A DNA stretch of 17,341 nucleotides from Methanobacteriota archaeon (GCA_023396365.1 JAEWWL010000058.1:1-17341); one strand, 5' to 3'. Counted from the first letter of the stretch, positions 1-7,104 are shown. Notes: generated from the sequence alone by a model not told the origin. Made by a program: numbers and translations.

Positions 1-93
1 GAATTAATAGCAGGAGAATTTAAAAAGCTGGGCTTTTCCTACATCTGCCTTGATATTGAAGGATTCAGAAGCGGAAGTCTGGACAGACCTTAG
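1..93 (+). CDS. larE: C-terminal end of a LarE-like ATP-dependent sulfur transferase (partial)
   Basis: The window opens inside a reading frame that ends at TAG 91-93, leaving 30 residues. The tail reads FKKLGFSYICLDIEGFRSGS. This matches the usual C-terminus of the LarE/TIGR00268 family, where a helix is followed by LGF-x-YV-x-LDL-x-GYR-x-GS. LarE proteins are N-type PP-loop ATPases that donate sulfur to a nicotinate-derived cofactor or related substrates. The ATP-binding N-terminus lies outside the window, so activity cannot be judged. The assignment rests on this short tail only. The next gene converges on it from the - strand. Confidence 0.65.
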   Translation, partial: ELIAGEFKKLGFSYICLDIEGFRSGSLDRP

Positions 94-142
94 TTTTGTT
101 ATTGCCGGACTTTAACATTGTATCACTCTCTATCGCTTCATA

Positions 143-206
143 TTACCTGATCTTCAGATTGCCTGATCTTCAGATTGCCTGATCTTCATATTACCTGATA
201 TTTGTA
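143..206. repeat. 16-bp tandem repeat, about four copies
   Basis: Four head-to-tail 16-bp units start at 143, 159, 175 and 191. The consensus is TTRCCTGATCTTCAKA. The first three units differ at only a few positions and the fourth has decayed after CTGAT. The array lies between the convergent larE-like and ArcS-core genes and stops just before the latter's stop codon at 210. Its unit is too short, and it lacks spacers, for CRISPR. It is a simple minisatellite-like array that could vary by slippage. Confidence 0.8.
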
Positions 207-209
207 GTT

Positions 210-884
210 TCAAGGGTTGCTTTTTTTTGAGTTTCTGAATTTTTGTAACTCATCGCAGAATTCACCAAGATAATCATCCATTGAAAGACTGCCCTCCTGG
301 AATGTGCAGTCCTCTTCTTCAACAACCCTCTGAATTTTTTCAACAGATGGAAGAATAAGGTCAATTGGAACACCTGATTTCTCCGATCCCCTGATAAGCG
401 ACTCCCTGAAAAGGCCAAGGCAATATGCTACGCGGTACTTATAGACATCCCTTGTCTTTTCAAGGTATGCTGCGACTCTTTCTGTCTCGATCCTCAAAAA
501 ATCCTCCCTTATCTTTTCGTCATTGACCTTTCCAAGCATGTATTTGTAATGAGCATACGGATACATCTCTTCAAGTTCTCCGGGAACAATTCCGCATGTG
601 CCAAAAACTACAATATGATACATCTCTGGAGAGAGAACCTGGGATATTATCATTCTGATAAGTTTGTGGCTCGGGCTCTGGCTGTATGGCTTTTTAACTG
701 CACACGGCATAAAAATTGCAATATCTTTTTTTTCAACCTCATATTCATCAATGATGAACCTGTGCGATTTTTCAAATTCAGGCAGGTAAAAGGGAGGATC
801 GGTTAGTAACGGTTTATTATTATCATCACCTGCACCTGATGTGTTCATTTGTGCAGTGTTGTTATCTGATTCATCCCTGTTCAT
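210..884 (-). CDS. Stand-alone ArcS-type core protein (DUF5591-like), putative archaeosine synthase subunit
   Basis: This 224-residue protein carries PCAVKKPYSQSPSH at residues 60-73. That fits exactly the PC-x3-KPY-x2-S-x2-H motif known as the core signature of archaeosine synthase ArcS, which modifies preQ0-tRNA made by TgtA towards archaeosine at position 15. Full ArcS proteins also carry TGT-like and PUA portions; this one is only the core with a polar 30-residue N-terminal tail. It may be one piece of a split ArcS or a core-only relative. The ATG at 884 is supported by AAAGGAG at 890-896, 5 nt away, and by a TATA-like box TTTATTTTTAAG at 911-922. The motif is seen; the tRNA role is inferred from the family. 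Confidence 0.75.
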   Translation of the reverse strand: MNRDESDNNTAQMNTSGAGDDNNKPLLTDPPFYLPEFEKSHRFIIDEYEVEKKDIAIFMPCAVKKPYSQSPSHKLIRMIISQVLSPEMYHIVVFGTCGIVPGELEEMYPYAHYKYMLGKVNDEKIREDFLRIETERVAAYLEKTRDVYKYRVAYCLGLFRESLIRGSEKSGVPIDLILPSVEKIQRVVEEEDCTFQEGSLSMDDYLGEFCDELQKFRNSKKSNP

Positions 885-889
885 ATTTG

Positions 890-922
890 CTCCTTTATCA
901 TTTAGCCTGACTTAAAAATAAA
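890..922 (-). promoter_or_regulatory. Promoter and Shine-Dalgarno of the ArcS-core gene
   Basis: Read on the - strand, TTTATTTTTAAG (911-922) is a TATA-like box about 32 bp before the ATG. It is followed by AAAGGAG (890-896), 5 nt before the ATG. Confidence 0.45.
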
Positions 923-1061
923 TCAATTCATGAGAACAGCTTTTTAATGATGCCAGCTTTTACCAATTGATTAGTTTAATAACTCTGACTGCTTTGGTAC
1001 CTGTATTAATGCCCTAAGAAAACAAATAGATAAACCACCATAATACAGGATACTGACAAGC

Positions 1062-1334
1062 ATGAAAAAGACCATTATTACCGTTGTCGGAAAGGATGCG
1101 GTTGGAATAATCGCAAAAGTCTGCACATACTTAGCAGATAACAAAATAAATATCGAAGATATCTCACAGACAATTGTCCAGGGGTACTTCAACATGATGA
1201 TGATTGCAGACGCTGGAAAATCCACAAAGTCATTTGACGAGATGTCATCAGACTTAGAAAAAATCGGTGATGATATAGGCGTTAAAATCAGATGCCAGCA
1301 CGAAGACATCTTTACAAAAATGCACCGCATCTGA
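1062..1334 (+). CDS. ACT-domain protein, UPF0237 family
   Basis: This 90-residue protein is one ACT domain. It starts KKTIITVVGKDAVGIIAKV, the beta-strand plus glycine-turn pattern of UPF0237 (about 90 aa in other species), where the GxDxxGI turn binds small ligands such as amino acids. ACT domains usually regulate a partner allosterically. The partner here is almost certainly the UPF0210 gene 53 bp downstream, because this two-gene order is conserved widely in bacteria and archaea. The ATG has an AGGA 11 nt upstream, a rather long spacing. An A/T-rich segment near 1024-1036 could be its TATA box. Family identity is strong; ligand and process are unknown. Confidence 0.9.
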   Translation: MKKTIITVVGKDAVGIIAKVCTYLADNKINIEDISQTIVQGYFNMMMIADAGKSTKSFDEMSSDLEKIGDDIGVKIRCQHEDIFTKMHRI

Positions 1335-1387
1335 TTAAACCCAAAAATTACCAGGATATACAGGAAATTACAGCAGGGGATTTTTAA

Positions 1388-2752
1388 ATGGTTAACATTT
1401 TCGAGGTCTATGAGACAAACAAGATGATTGAGCAGGAGAAGCTTGACGTACGAACAATTACAATGGGAATCAGCCTTCTTGACTGCATCGACTCTGACCC
1501 CGACACTCTAAACAAAAATATATACGACAAAATTACAGGCAAAGCTAAAAATCTTGTCTCAACAGGAAGGGAAATTGAGCGCGAATATGCAATCCCGATT
1601 GTCAACAAAAGAATTTCTGTAACTCCTATCTCCCTTGTAGGAGCAGGCGCCTGCAAAACACCTGATGATTTTGTAGAAATTGCAAAGACACTTGATAAAG
1701 CGGCGGCTGATACCGGTGTTAATTTCCTCGGAGGCTACTCGGCCCTTGTCTCCAAGGGAATGACGCCTTCAGATGAAAACTTAATACGTTCAATACCAAA
1801 AGCGCTTTCTGAAACAGAGAGGGTATGCAGTTCGGTAAACATCGGCTCAACCAGAACAGGAATCAATATGGATGCCGTAAAGCTGATGGGAGAGATAATT
1901 AAGGAGACTGCTGAGGCTACAAAGAATGCAAATTCATTCGGCTGCGCAAAACTTGTTGTGTTCTGCAATGCTCCTGACGATAATCCGTTTATGGCCGGAG
2001 CATTTCACGGCGTTACAGAAGGAGATGCTGTAATAAACGTTGGTGTATCAGGGCCCGGCGTTGTAAAGCACGCTCTTGAAAGTGTCCGCGGCGAGAACTT
2101 TGAGGTATTGTGCGAGACTGTTAAGAAAACGGCGTTTAAGGTGACCCGTGTCGGCCAGCTTGTGGCGCAGGAGGCATCTGAAAGGTTAAAGGTTCCTTTT
2201 GGAATTGTCGATCTCTCCCTTGCACCGACTCCTGCTGTTGGTGACAGTGTTGCAGAAATCTTAGAGGAGATGGGGCTTGAGTCAGTCGGCGCTCCGGGAA
2301 CAACCGCAGCCCTTGCTCTTTTAAATGATCAGGTAAAAAAGGGCGGAGTGATGGCAAGCTCTTTTGTCGGCGGCCTTTCGGGTGCGTTTATTCCTGTAAG
2401 CGAGGATCAGGGTATGATTGATGCTGTAAACAGAGGTTCGCTTACAATTGAAAAACTCGAAGCACTGACATGTGTATGCTCGGTCGGCCTTGATATGATT
2501 GCAATTCCCGGAAGCACTTCGGCATCGACAATATCAGGAATTATTGCAGATGAGGCTGCGATAGGGATGATAAATCAAAAGACAACCGCTGTCAGGCTTA
2601 TCCCGGTTATCGGAAAAGATGTTGGAGATAATGTTGAATTCGGCGGACTATGGGGGCATGCACCAATACAGAAGGTGAACAGTTTCGGATGCGAGGATTT
2701 CATTAACCGCGGCGGAAGAATTCCTGCACCGATTCACAGTTTCAAAAATTAA
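1388..2752 (+). CDS. UPF0210 / DUF711 PFL-like protein
   Basis: This 454-residue protein has the usual length and spacing of the UPF0210 (DUF711) family, annotated as PFL-like because its fold resembles pyruvate formate-lyase. Visible family blocks include the N-terminal VRTITMGISLLDC, NFLGGYSALVSKG, VCSSVNIGSTRTGINMDAV, and the C-terminal GGLWGHAPIQ and GGRIPAPIHS. No function is established. I do not see the C-terminal glycyl-radical motif (RVxGY type), so it should not be called a formate-lyase. The ATG is set by AGGGGA at 1375-1380, 7 nt away. It is probably co-transcribed with the ACT gene, which may be its ligand-sensing subunit. It ends in a T-rich stretch. Confidence 0.92.
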   Translation: MVNIFEVYETNKMIEQEKLDVRTITMGISLLDCIDSDPDTLNKNIYDKITGKAKNLVSTGREIEREYAIPIVNKRISVTPISLVGAGACKTPDDFVEIAKTLDKAAADTGVNFLGGYSALVSKGMTPSDENLIRSIPKALSETERVCSSVNIGSTRTGINMDAVKLMGEIIKETAEATKNANSFGCAKLVVFCNAPDDNPFMAGAFHGVTEGDAVINVGVSGPGVVKHALESVRGENFEVLCETVKKTAFKVTRVGQLVAQEASERLKVPFGIVDLSLAPTPAVGDSVAEILEEMGLESVGAPGTTAALALLNDQVKKGGVMASSFVGGLSGAFIPVSEDQGMIDAVNRGSLTIEKLEALTCVCSVGLDMIAIPGSTSASTISGIIADEAAIGMINQKTTAVRLIPVIGKDVGDNVEFGGLWGHAPIQKVNSFGCEDFINRGGRIPAPIHSFKN

Positions 2753-2765
2753 TTTTTATTTTTTT
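2753..2765 (+). terminator. T-run terminator after the ACT-UPF0210 operon
   Basis: Directly after the stop codon the + strand reads five T, one A and seven T. Such U-rich ends are the usual archaeal intrinsic terminators. Only 20 bp separate this operon from the convergent dehydrogenase gene. Confidence 0.5.
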
Positions 2766-2772
2766 ATCCTGA

Positions 2773-3609
2773 TTAGAAGTATGAGCCTTTGCTCTCATAG
2801 GCTTCCCTTCTGTCACGGGCCATTTTTATAAGATGCTCTTCAACTTCATTGTTTCCCAAAACATATCCTTTCCACATTTCCGTGTAAGGCTCCTCCGGCA
2901 CAATTATTATTCCCTTCTTCTCTGAAACACAGTCCAGGATATAAGATGCCGCTTTGTCTGCCGGGTATGCATCATCCGGTATTCTTAATTCTCCACGGGC
3001 CACTCCGTCTACTCCTTTGTTGAATATTGCGGTCGCAATATTTGCCGGGCAGATGACAGAAAAGAAAAGTCCTTTGTCTGCATATTCATACTTTAAGCAT
3101 TCTGTCATTCCTGTAACGCCGTATTTTGTTAAAGAGTATAATGCCTGAAATGGAGGAGGAACAATTCCGGCTATTGAGCCTGTGTTGACAATATGCCCTG
3201 ACCCCTGCTTAAGCATATACGGTACTGCTTCAGAGACACCGTAGATAACACTCCAGATGTTGACATCTATTATGTTTTTCCAGTCATCATATGTTGCCTT
3301 CTCAAATGGCATTGTTCCTCCGACACCGGCGTTGTTGAATAATATATCAATTCTTCCGGCTTCTTTTGCAACGCCTGAAATTCCGTTTCTGACATCTTTT
3401 TGGATTGAGACATCCATGATAAGCTTTCTGACCCTGTTGCCGTATGATGAGAAGTCCTCTGCTGCCTTTGCAATTTTTTCAGGGCTTCTTCCTGCCAGAT
3501 AAACAATCCCGCCTTTTTTTAAAATCTCTGCTGAGATTGCATAGCCGATTCCTGAATTAGCACCTGTAACGATGCATATTTTACCTTTGAAATAATCATT
3601 GTCTGTCAT
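2773..3609 (-). CDS. Short-chain dehydrogenase/reductase (classical SDR)
   Basis: This 278-residue protein has every hallmark of a classical SDR. The cofactor loop TGANSGIG is at residues 15-22, D66 follows the third strand, NNAG is at 92-95, N117, S145 (in TGSIAG), and the catalytic YSLTK is at 158-162. AGR at 39-41, just after the second strand, suggests a preference for NADP(H) over NAD(H). It should reduce a carbonyl or oxidise an alcohol in the cytoplasm; the substrate is not readable. ATG 3609 is preceded by GAGGGAA. The gene follows the acetoacetate-decarboxylase-family gene on the same strand after 135 A-rich nt with no U-run, so a shared transcript is likely. That pairing hints at a ketone or beta-keto-acid product as substrate. 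Confidence 0.92.
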   Translation of the reverse strand: MTDNDYFKGKICIVTGANSGIGYAISAEILKKGGIVYLAGRSPEKIAKAAEDFSSYGNRVRKLIMDVSIQKDVRNGISGVAKEAGRIDILFNNAGVGGTMPFEKATYDDWKNIIDVNIWSVIYGVSEAVPYMLKQGSGHIVNTGSIAGIVPPPFQALYSLTKYGVTGMTECLKYEYADKGLFFSVICPANIATAIFNKGVDGVARGELRIPDDAYPADKAASYILDCVSEKKGIIIVPEEPYTEMWKGYVLGNNEVEEHLIKMARDRREAYESKGSYF

Positions 3610-3744
3610 AATTTCCCTCTTTTTTTAATATTTACTGATCAATTTTTTTGGTTTTTTAATTCTGCTTTGATTCCGGATTTTTTAATTTTTAAGTGACTTC
3701 ATTAAAATTTTGCTCTAATTCTTGTTTTCATTTTTTTCATTTTT

Positions 3745-4563
3745 TTACTCAATTACTCTTGCACCCATTGCATGCAAAAACGCCTCTCCTTCAAACAAAA
3801 CCGGGTTTAAAATCTTTTCAACCGGCAGAGCGGCAAGGCTGTTGATTATGTAGTACTGAGACGGATTCTGCATTGGGCCAAGTGTGGTCCATTTCAGATC
3901 TGCGGTTCCTGAAATCGCACTTTCCACCTTCATACCCTGCGGATAAAGGATAAACTGGCTGAGCTCTGCACCGGGCGCTCCGGCTTTTGGAATATATCTC
4001 CAGCCGATTGTGTTCACTGATGAAAATTCTTTTTTTATGGTATCCAGATTTTCGCCTGTAATCTCGCCTTCTGCCTTAAAGTCAAGATTTAAAAAAGTAT
4101 TCCCCTCATAACTGGCATTTGTGGCATAATGGGGCTTTTGTATATGAAGATCCTCAATATCAGCATAAATTTTTGGAATGCCTGTCTGTTCACGTCCGCC
4201 CAGAATAGGTGCAGTTTTGTTCTCCCAGACAACAAGCGTGTATGATCCTTCAAGCTCGTCTTTTTTGCCTGTGAAACGGACAGGCGATGCAATGTTGATT
4301 AGGTTGTACATTCCCCCATGCATCCAGTCAATTTCTGTAAATTTACTAAAAGCAACCTGCACTTTTGGCGACAGGAGCTCAAATTCCTCAGGAATATATT
4401 GTTCAAGAAGTTTTCGGTCAGTTTTGTAGGTTAATGCAAGTGTTGTTGCCCTCTGGTGCACAACCCTTTCAGGATCAAATCTGCCGCCTCCAAAATGAGC
4501 AGGCATAAGATATGTTGAATCACTACGCAGTTTGAACATAGATTCAGATAATAATTTTAACAT
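3745..4563 (-). CDS. Acetoacetate decarboxylase family protein
   Basis: This 272-residue protein contains GGREQTGIPK (122-131), which aligns with the GREL-x-x-YPKK active site of Clostridium acetobutylicum acetoacetate decarboxylase. K131 corresponds to the Schiff-base lysine (Lys115 there). The next residue, Lys116 there, is Ile132 here. Other family blocks are YIPEEFE (56-62), a long beta-rich core, and ALPVEKIL near the C-terminus. The family decarboxylates beta-keto acids or does other Schiff-base chemistry; the substrate is unproven. M1 has no Shine-Dalgarno, and a TATA-like AAATATATAA (4564-4573) abuts it. Transcription would therefore start near 4540, so Met9 at 4539 may be the real, leaderless start. 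Operon partner: the SDR downstream. Confidence 0.88.
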   Translation of the reverse strand: MLKLLSESMFKLRSDSTYLMPAHFGGGRFDPERVVHQRATTLALTYKTDRKLLEQYIPEEFELLSPKVQVAFSKFTEIDWMHGGMYNLINIASPVRFTGKKDELEGSYTLVVWENKTAPILGGREQTGIPKIYADIEDLHIQKPHYATNASYEGNTFLNLDFKAEGEITGENLDTIKKEFSSVNTIGWRYIPKAGAPGAELSQFILYPQGMKVESAISGTADLKWTTLGPMQNPSQYYIINSLAALPVEKILNPVLFEGEAFLHAMGARVIE

Positions 4564-4573
4564 TATATATTTA
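4564..4573 (-). promoter_or_regulatory. TATA-like box for the decarboxylase-SDR operon
   Basis: AAATATATAA on the - strand lies immediately before the first possible ATG (4563) and about 29 bp before the in-frame ATG at 4539. The second distance suits a leaderless transcript and argues for the shorter protein. Confidence 0.45.
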
Positions 4574-4807
4574 TTCTAATTTATTGAAAAAGAGCAGAAT
4601 TACTCTTATATCCGAAAAAAAATATTGCAGGCTCTATAGAAAACAATTTCCCGGAAAACCAGTTTAGAAAAATCACATATATTATCATGAGATTCTCTAT
4701 ACCTTTTTTTTCACAACAGGGATACAGCCTGAAAACCTTTAATTTGAGCTTATTTTGGCATTTTACACAATGTTTTGAGGGGGTGATTTTCAATAAAGGC
4801 AATAAAT

Positions 4808-4871
4808 GGGTTTTAGAGGCATTAAAGCCCGGATCGCACCTCTATAGTGGCCCGCTATTGCCCTCTTTTTT
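4808..4871 (+). ncRNA. Candidate structured RNA with pseudoknot and terminator hairpin
   Basis: By eye, GGGTTTT (4808-4814) pairs with AAAGCCC (4824-4830), one G-U included. The loop begins AGAGG (4815-4819), which is complementary to CCTCT (4839-4843), giving an H-type pseudoknot. A second hairpin, ATAGTG (4844-4849) with CGCTAT (4853-4858) around a 3-nt loop, follows directly. It is trailed by GCCCTC and seven T (to 4871), like an intrinsic terminator. In AT-rich archaea, GC-rich intergenic islands often mark RNA genes. The 5' end is not defined; a TATA-like element near 4674-4686 would give an RNA of about 165 nt. No known RNA family is recognised. Confidence 0.35.
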
Positions 4872-5199
4872 TCAGACGATGTTTATATCGGGAAGGGGTG
4901 AGATAATCAAATACAGGGCTTCTGTGATGATGATAATTTTGGCGTTTTATCCCTTTTTAAAGCTTATTTAAGCATTACTGTATCATTTCGCAATGCAACA
5001 GAAATAATAATTTTTTAAAAATAAATCCTCCCAGGAATTATTTTTGCAGCATATTCGTTTTAAAAAAAAGTGTAATCCAAAAATTTTTTAATAACCGGTT
5101 TTGAAGATGCAAATTCACAGTATTTCTAAAAAAAATTTCTACGGAGAATTTATTGAATAAAAATCAATAACAAATGTTAAATCATCTATCCGGTTAAAA

Positions 5200-5240
5200 C
5201 TTAAATATAGCATCATCTGGATTTGAGGATGCACCGGAGG
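5200..5240 (+). promoter_or_regulatory. Promoter and Shine-Dalgarno deciding a TTG start
   Basis: CTTAAATATA (5200-5209) is a TATA-like box placing transcription start near 5230. CGGAGG (5235-5240) then lies 8 nt before TTG 5249. No in-frame ATG occurs nearby, so the TTG is chosen. Confidence 0.55.
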
Positions 5241-5248
5241 AAATATAA

Positions 5249-6565
5249 TTGGAGTCTGATGGAAAACCAGAGGAAAATCTATGTACAGGAAGAGGATTTT
5301 TTGGTGAAATATCCTTTGAAGTGATTATTTTATTTATATTTGGAATGCTGATGCTTCTTTTTGGAATGCTTCTTTTTAAAATTCATACAGGCGAAATCCC
5401 GTATTCGCCCGACAGTACATACGGACTTTTTTTAGTTCTTGTATCATTTCAGATGATAACACTAGGAAAGACACCTTTTGGGGATCTCCCGCAGTCATGG
5501 ATTATAATATCTGCAGGGATGTGCACAGCCGCAGCGGGGATGACAGCATGCTTTATTCCGGGCCTTATTACTGATTTTGTAAGGATACTCTCAGGACTTC
5601 TGCTTTTTGGAGGAGGCATCGCTCTTTTATCCGGGCTTTTTCTATCCGGTAAAAAAGCAAAGAAGTGGCTTTCTGTTCAGGGAATTCCAGGACATCTGAC
5701 GATTGCCGCAGCGTTTGTTTATTCCATATCTGTAATACTTGGAGCTGTAACACTGATGCCCGGGATTACTTCCGATGTTTTGACAGGAGTGATTTTAATT
5801 GCTTACGGACTTTCTTTTTTCTATCTTGCATGGTGTATACACAAAATATCCTTAATCTATCCAAAAAAAGAGCAGGATGAAACCTCCGCAGAGACTGAAC
5901 AAATTTTAAATGATAAAAAAAGGGAAAGCAAAATAAAAAGCATATTAAGAATCAGACAGCTTATATTTGGCAATGCTGCAATACCCCTTTCGGTTGCAAT
6001 AATAATTCCTGTGGGCTTTTTGCTCCTGCTACTTGGATTTCTGCTCTTTCCTGTAAACATGGGAATCATTCCATTCTCTCCTGACGGCCAGCTTGGACTT
6101 TTAATGGTTGTCATGGCAATTCAGATGATGGCGCTTGGAGAGACGCCCGCCGGACAGTACACGCGTTCCTGGCTTCTTATGGCAACAGGAGTTTTATTTG
6201 CCTCTTTAGGCATATTTTCATGTGCTGTCCCCGGAATTCTTACCGGCATTCTGGTAGAGCTTATTGGATTTTTAAACATTGCTGGCGGTGCAATTCTTCT
6301 TGCAAAGAGATTTGGACCTGCCATAATAACCAAAAATTGCTCCGAAACCGAAAAAGCCTCTCTGCCTCCGGCTCTTAAAAAACTGATAATTATCCAGACA
6401 ATTCTGAATTTCGTATCAATAGGTTTTGGTGCATCAATGTTTCTGCCAGGGATTATACCGGGAGGAGTCATAGCAGGAATTCTGATTTTAAACGGCATTA
6501 TGCTCTTTGCACTGGCATCAGCTGTCCTGAAATTAGACAGGATGCAAAAAGCAGGATTTGCATAA
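5249..6565 (+). CDS. Duplicated polytopic membrane protein, two six-helix halves, unknown function
   Basis: This 438-residue protein has about twelve hydrophobic helices, six per half. A charged linker (about residues 203-230, rich in K, E, D) joins the halves. Each half carries the same pattern: G-x-IP-x-SPD, then GL-x3-V, then QM-x2-LG-x-TP-x-G, then SW, then a C-x2-PG turn. IPYSPD starts at residue 50 and IPFSPD at 274, an offset of 224, so the gene arose by tandem duplication. A second parallel pair is LMPGI and FLPGI near the fifth helix of each half. I recognise no transport family or catalytic residue. It could be a carrier or a membrane-structure protein. It starts with TTG and seems to be a single-gene transcript. 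Confidence 0.85.
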   Translation: MESDGKPEENLCTGRGFFGEISFEVIILFIFGMLMLLFGMLLFKIHTGEIPYSPDSTYGLFLVLVSFQMITLGKTPFGDLPQSWIIISAGMCTAAAGMTACFIPGLITDFVRILSGLLLFGGGIALLSGLFLSGKKAKKWLSVQGIPGHLTIAAAFVYSISVILGAVTLMPGITSDVLTGVILIAYGLSFFYLAWCIHKISLIYPKKEQDETSAETEQILNDKKRESKIKSILRIRQLIFGNAAIPLSVAIIIPVGFLLLLLGFLLFPVNMGIIPFSPDGQLGLLMVVMAIQMMALGETPAGQYTRSWLLMATGVLFASLGIFSCAVPGILTGILVELIGFLNIAGGAILLAKRFGPAIITKNCSETEKASLPPALKKLIIIQTILNFVSIGFGASMFLPGIIPGGVIAGILILNGIMLFALASAVLKLDRMQKAGFA

Positions 6566-6593
6566 AATATATCATTCCTTTTTCAAATAATAG

Positions 6594-6600
6594 GAAATTT
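6594..6600 (+). terminator. T-run after the duplicated membrane protein gene
   Basis: A short run of T about 30 bp after the stop codon is the only terminator-like feature before the thioesterase promoter. Confidence 0.3.
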
Positions 6601-6651
6601 TTTAGTATAAACACATTTCATGTCAGGATCTTTTTCGGAAATGTTTAATGT

Positions 6652-7092
6652 ATGCACAGATTTAATTTTCATAATATGTCTGAAAAAACTGATTTTACTA
6701 ATGCCGCCGGTTTTCTTGCAGGAGACAGATTTGCACAAGAGGCAGGTATTGAACTAATTGAGGCGTCAAAAGGCACTGCCCGTGTTTCAATGAAAATTGA
6801 GGATAAGCACAGAAACAGTCACGGGACAGTCCATGGCGGTGCACTTTTCACACTTGCAGATGCAGCATTTGCGATTGCATCAAACTCGCACGGCATTCCG
6901 GCAGCCGCAATCAATGCACATATATCTTATATGCAGGCCGCAAAAGACGGAATTTTATTCGCTGAAGCGTCGGAGTTTGCACTGAACCACAAGCTTGCCA
7001 CCTACACCGTTTCAATAACTGATGATATGGGCAACAGGATAGCAGTTTTTCAGGGAATGGTCTACAGGAAAACACCCAAAAAGGATATTTGA
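6652..7092 (+). CDS. PaaI-type hotdog-fold thioesterase
   Basis: The product is 146 residues, the usual size for a single hotdog domain. The PaaI signature is complete: N55-S-H-G-T-V-H61-G-G-A-L, then D70 in LADAAFAIASN. In this family the HGG loop binds and polarises the thioester and an acidic residue on the central helix helps activate water. It probably hydrolyses an acyl- or aryl-CoA, perhaps as a housekeeping CoA-salvage enzyme; the exact substrate is unknown. The start is uncertain. AGTATAAACA (6605-6614) would start transcription near 6635 and favour ATG 6652, but ATG 6676 (MSEKTDF) also fits the usual N-terminus. Neither has a good Shine-Dalgarno. Confidence 0.88.
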   Translation: MHRFNFHNMSEKTDFTNAAGFLAGDRFAQEAGIELIEASKGTARVSMKIEDKHRNSHGTVHGGALFTLADAAFAIASNSHGIPAAAINAHISYMQAAKDGILFAEASEFALNHKLATYTVSITDDMGNRIAVFQGMVYRKTPKKDI

Positions 7093-7104
7093 ACGGAAAA
7101 ATTA

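Larger units (their letters stand above)
4564..5248. other. 685-bp intergenic region, divergent, with a structured island
   Basis: This gap separates the divergent decarboxylase and duplicated membrane-protein genes. It is strongly AT-rich apart from a GC-richer island around 4805-4870, described separately. A TATA-like CACATATATTATC lies near 4674-4686 on the + strand and could drive that island. The part from 4873 to 5190 is A/T-rich with poly-A and poly-T tracts, and I find no convincing gene in it. A 94-codon open frame (4687-4971) runs through the region but looks spurious. Confidence 0.7.

Noticed and set aside
143..206. Tandem repeats considered as a CRISPR array
   Set aside because: The 16-bp units are contiguous with no spacers, and no cas gene is present.
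1388..2752. Calling the UPF0210 protein a pyruvate formate-lyase
   Set aside because: No glycyl-radical motif near the C-terminus is visible, and no activating radical SAM gene is adjacent.
4808..4871. Assigning the pseudoknot to a known riboswitch class such as preQ1
   Set aside because: The general H-type shape is not enough. The class-specific conserved bases cannot be confirmed by eye, and no queuosine-type gene follows on the strand.
4687..4971. 94-codon + strand frame across the 685-bp gap
   Set aside because: It has no ribosome site, odd composition (many F, S, L from T-rich DNA), no recognised family, and runs through the hairpins and T-run of the candidate RNA.
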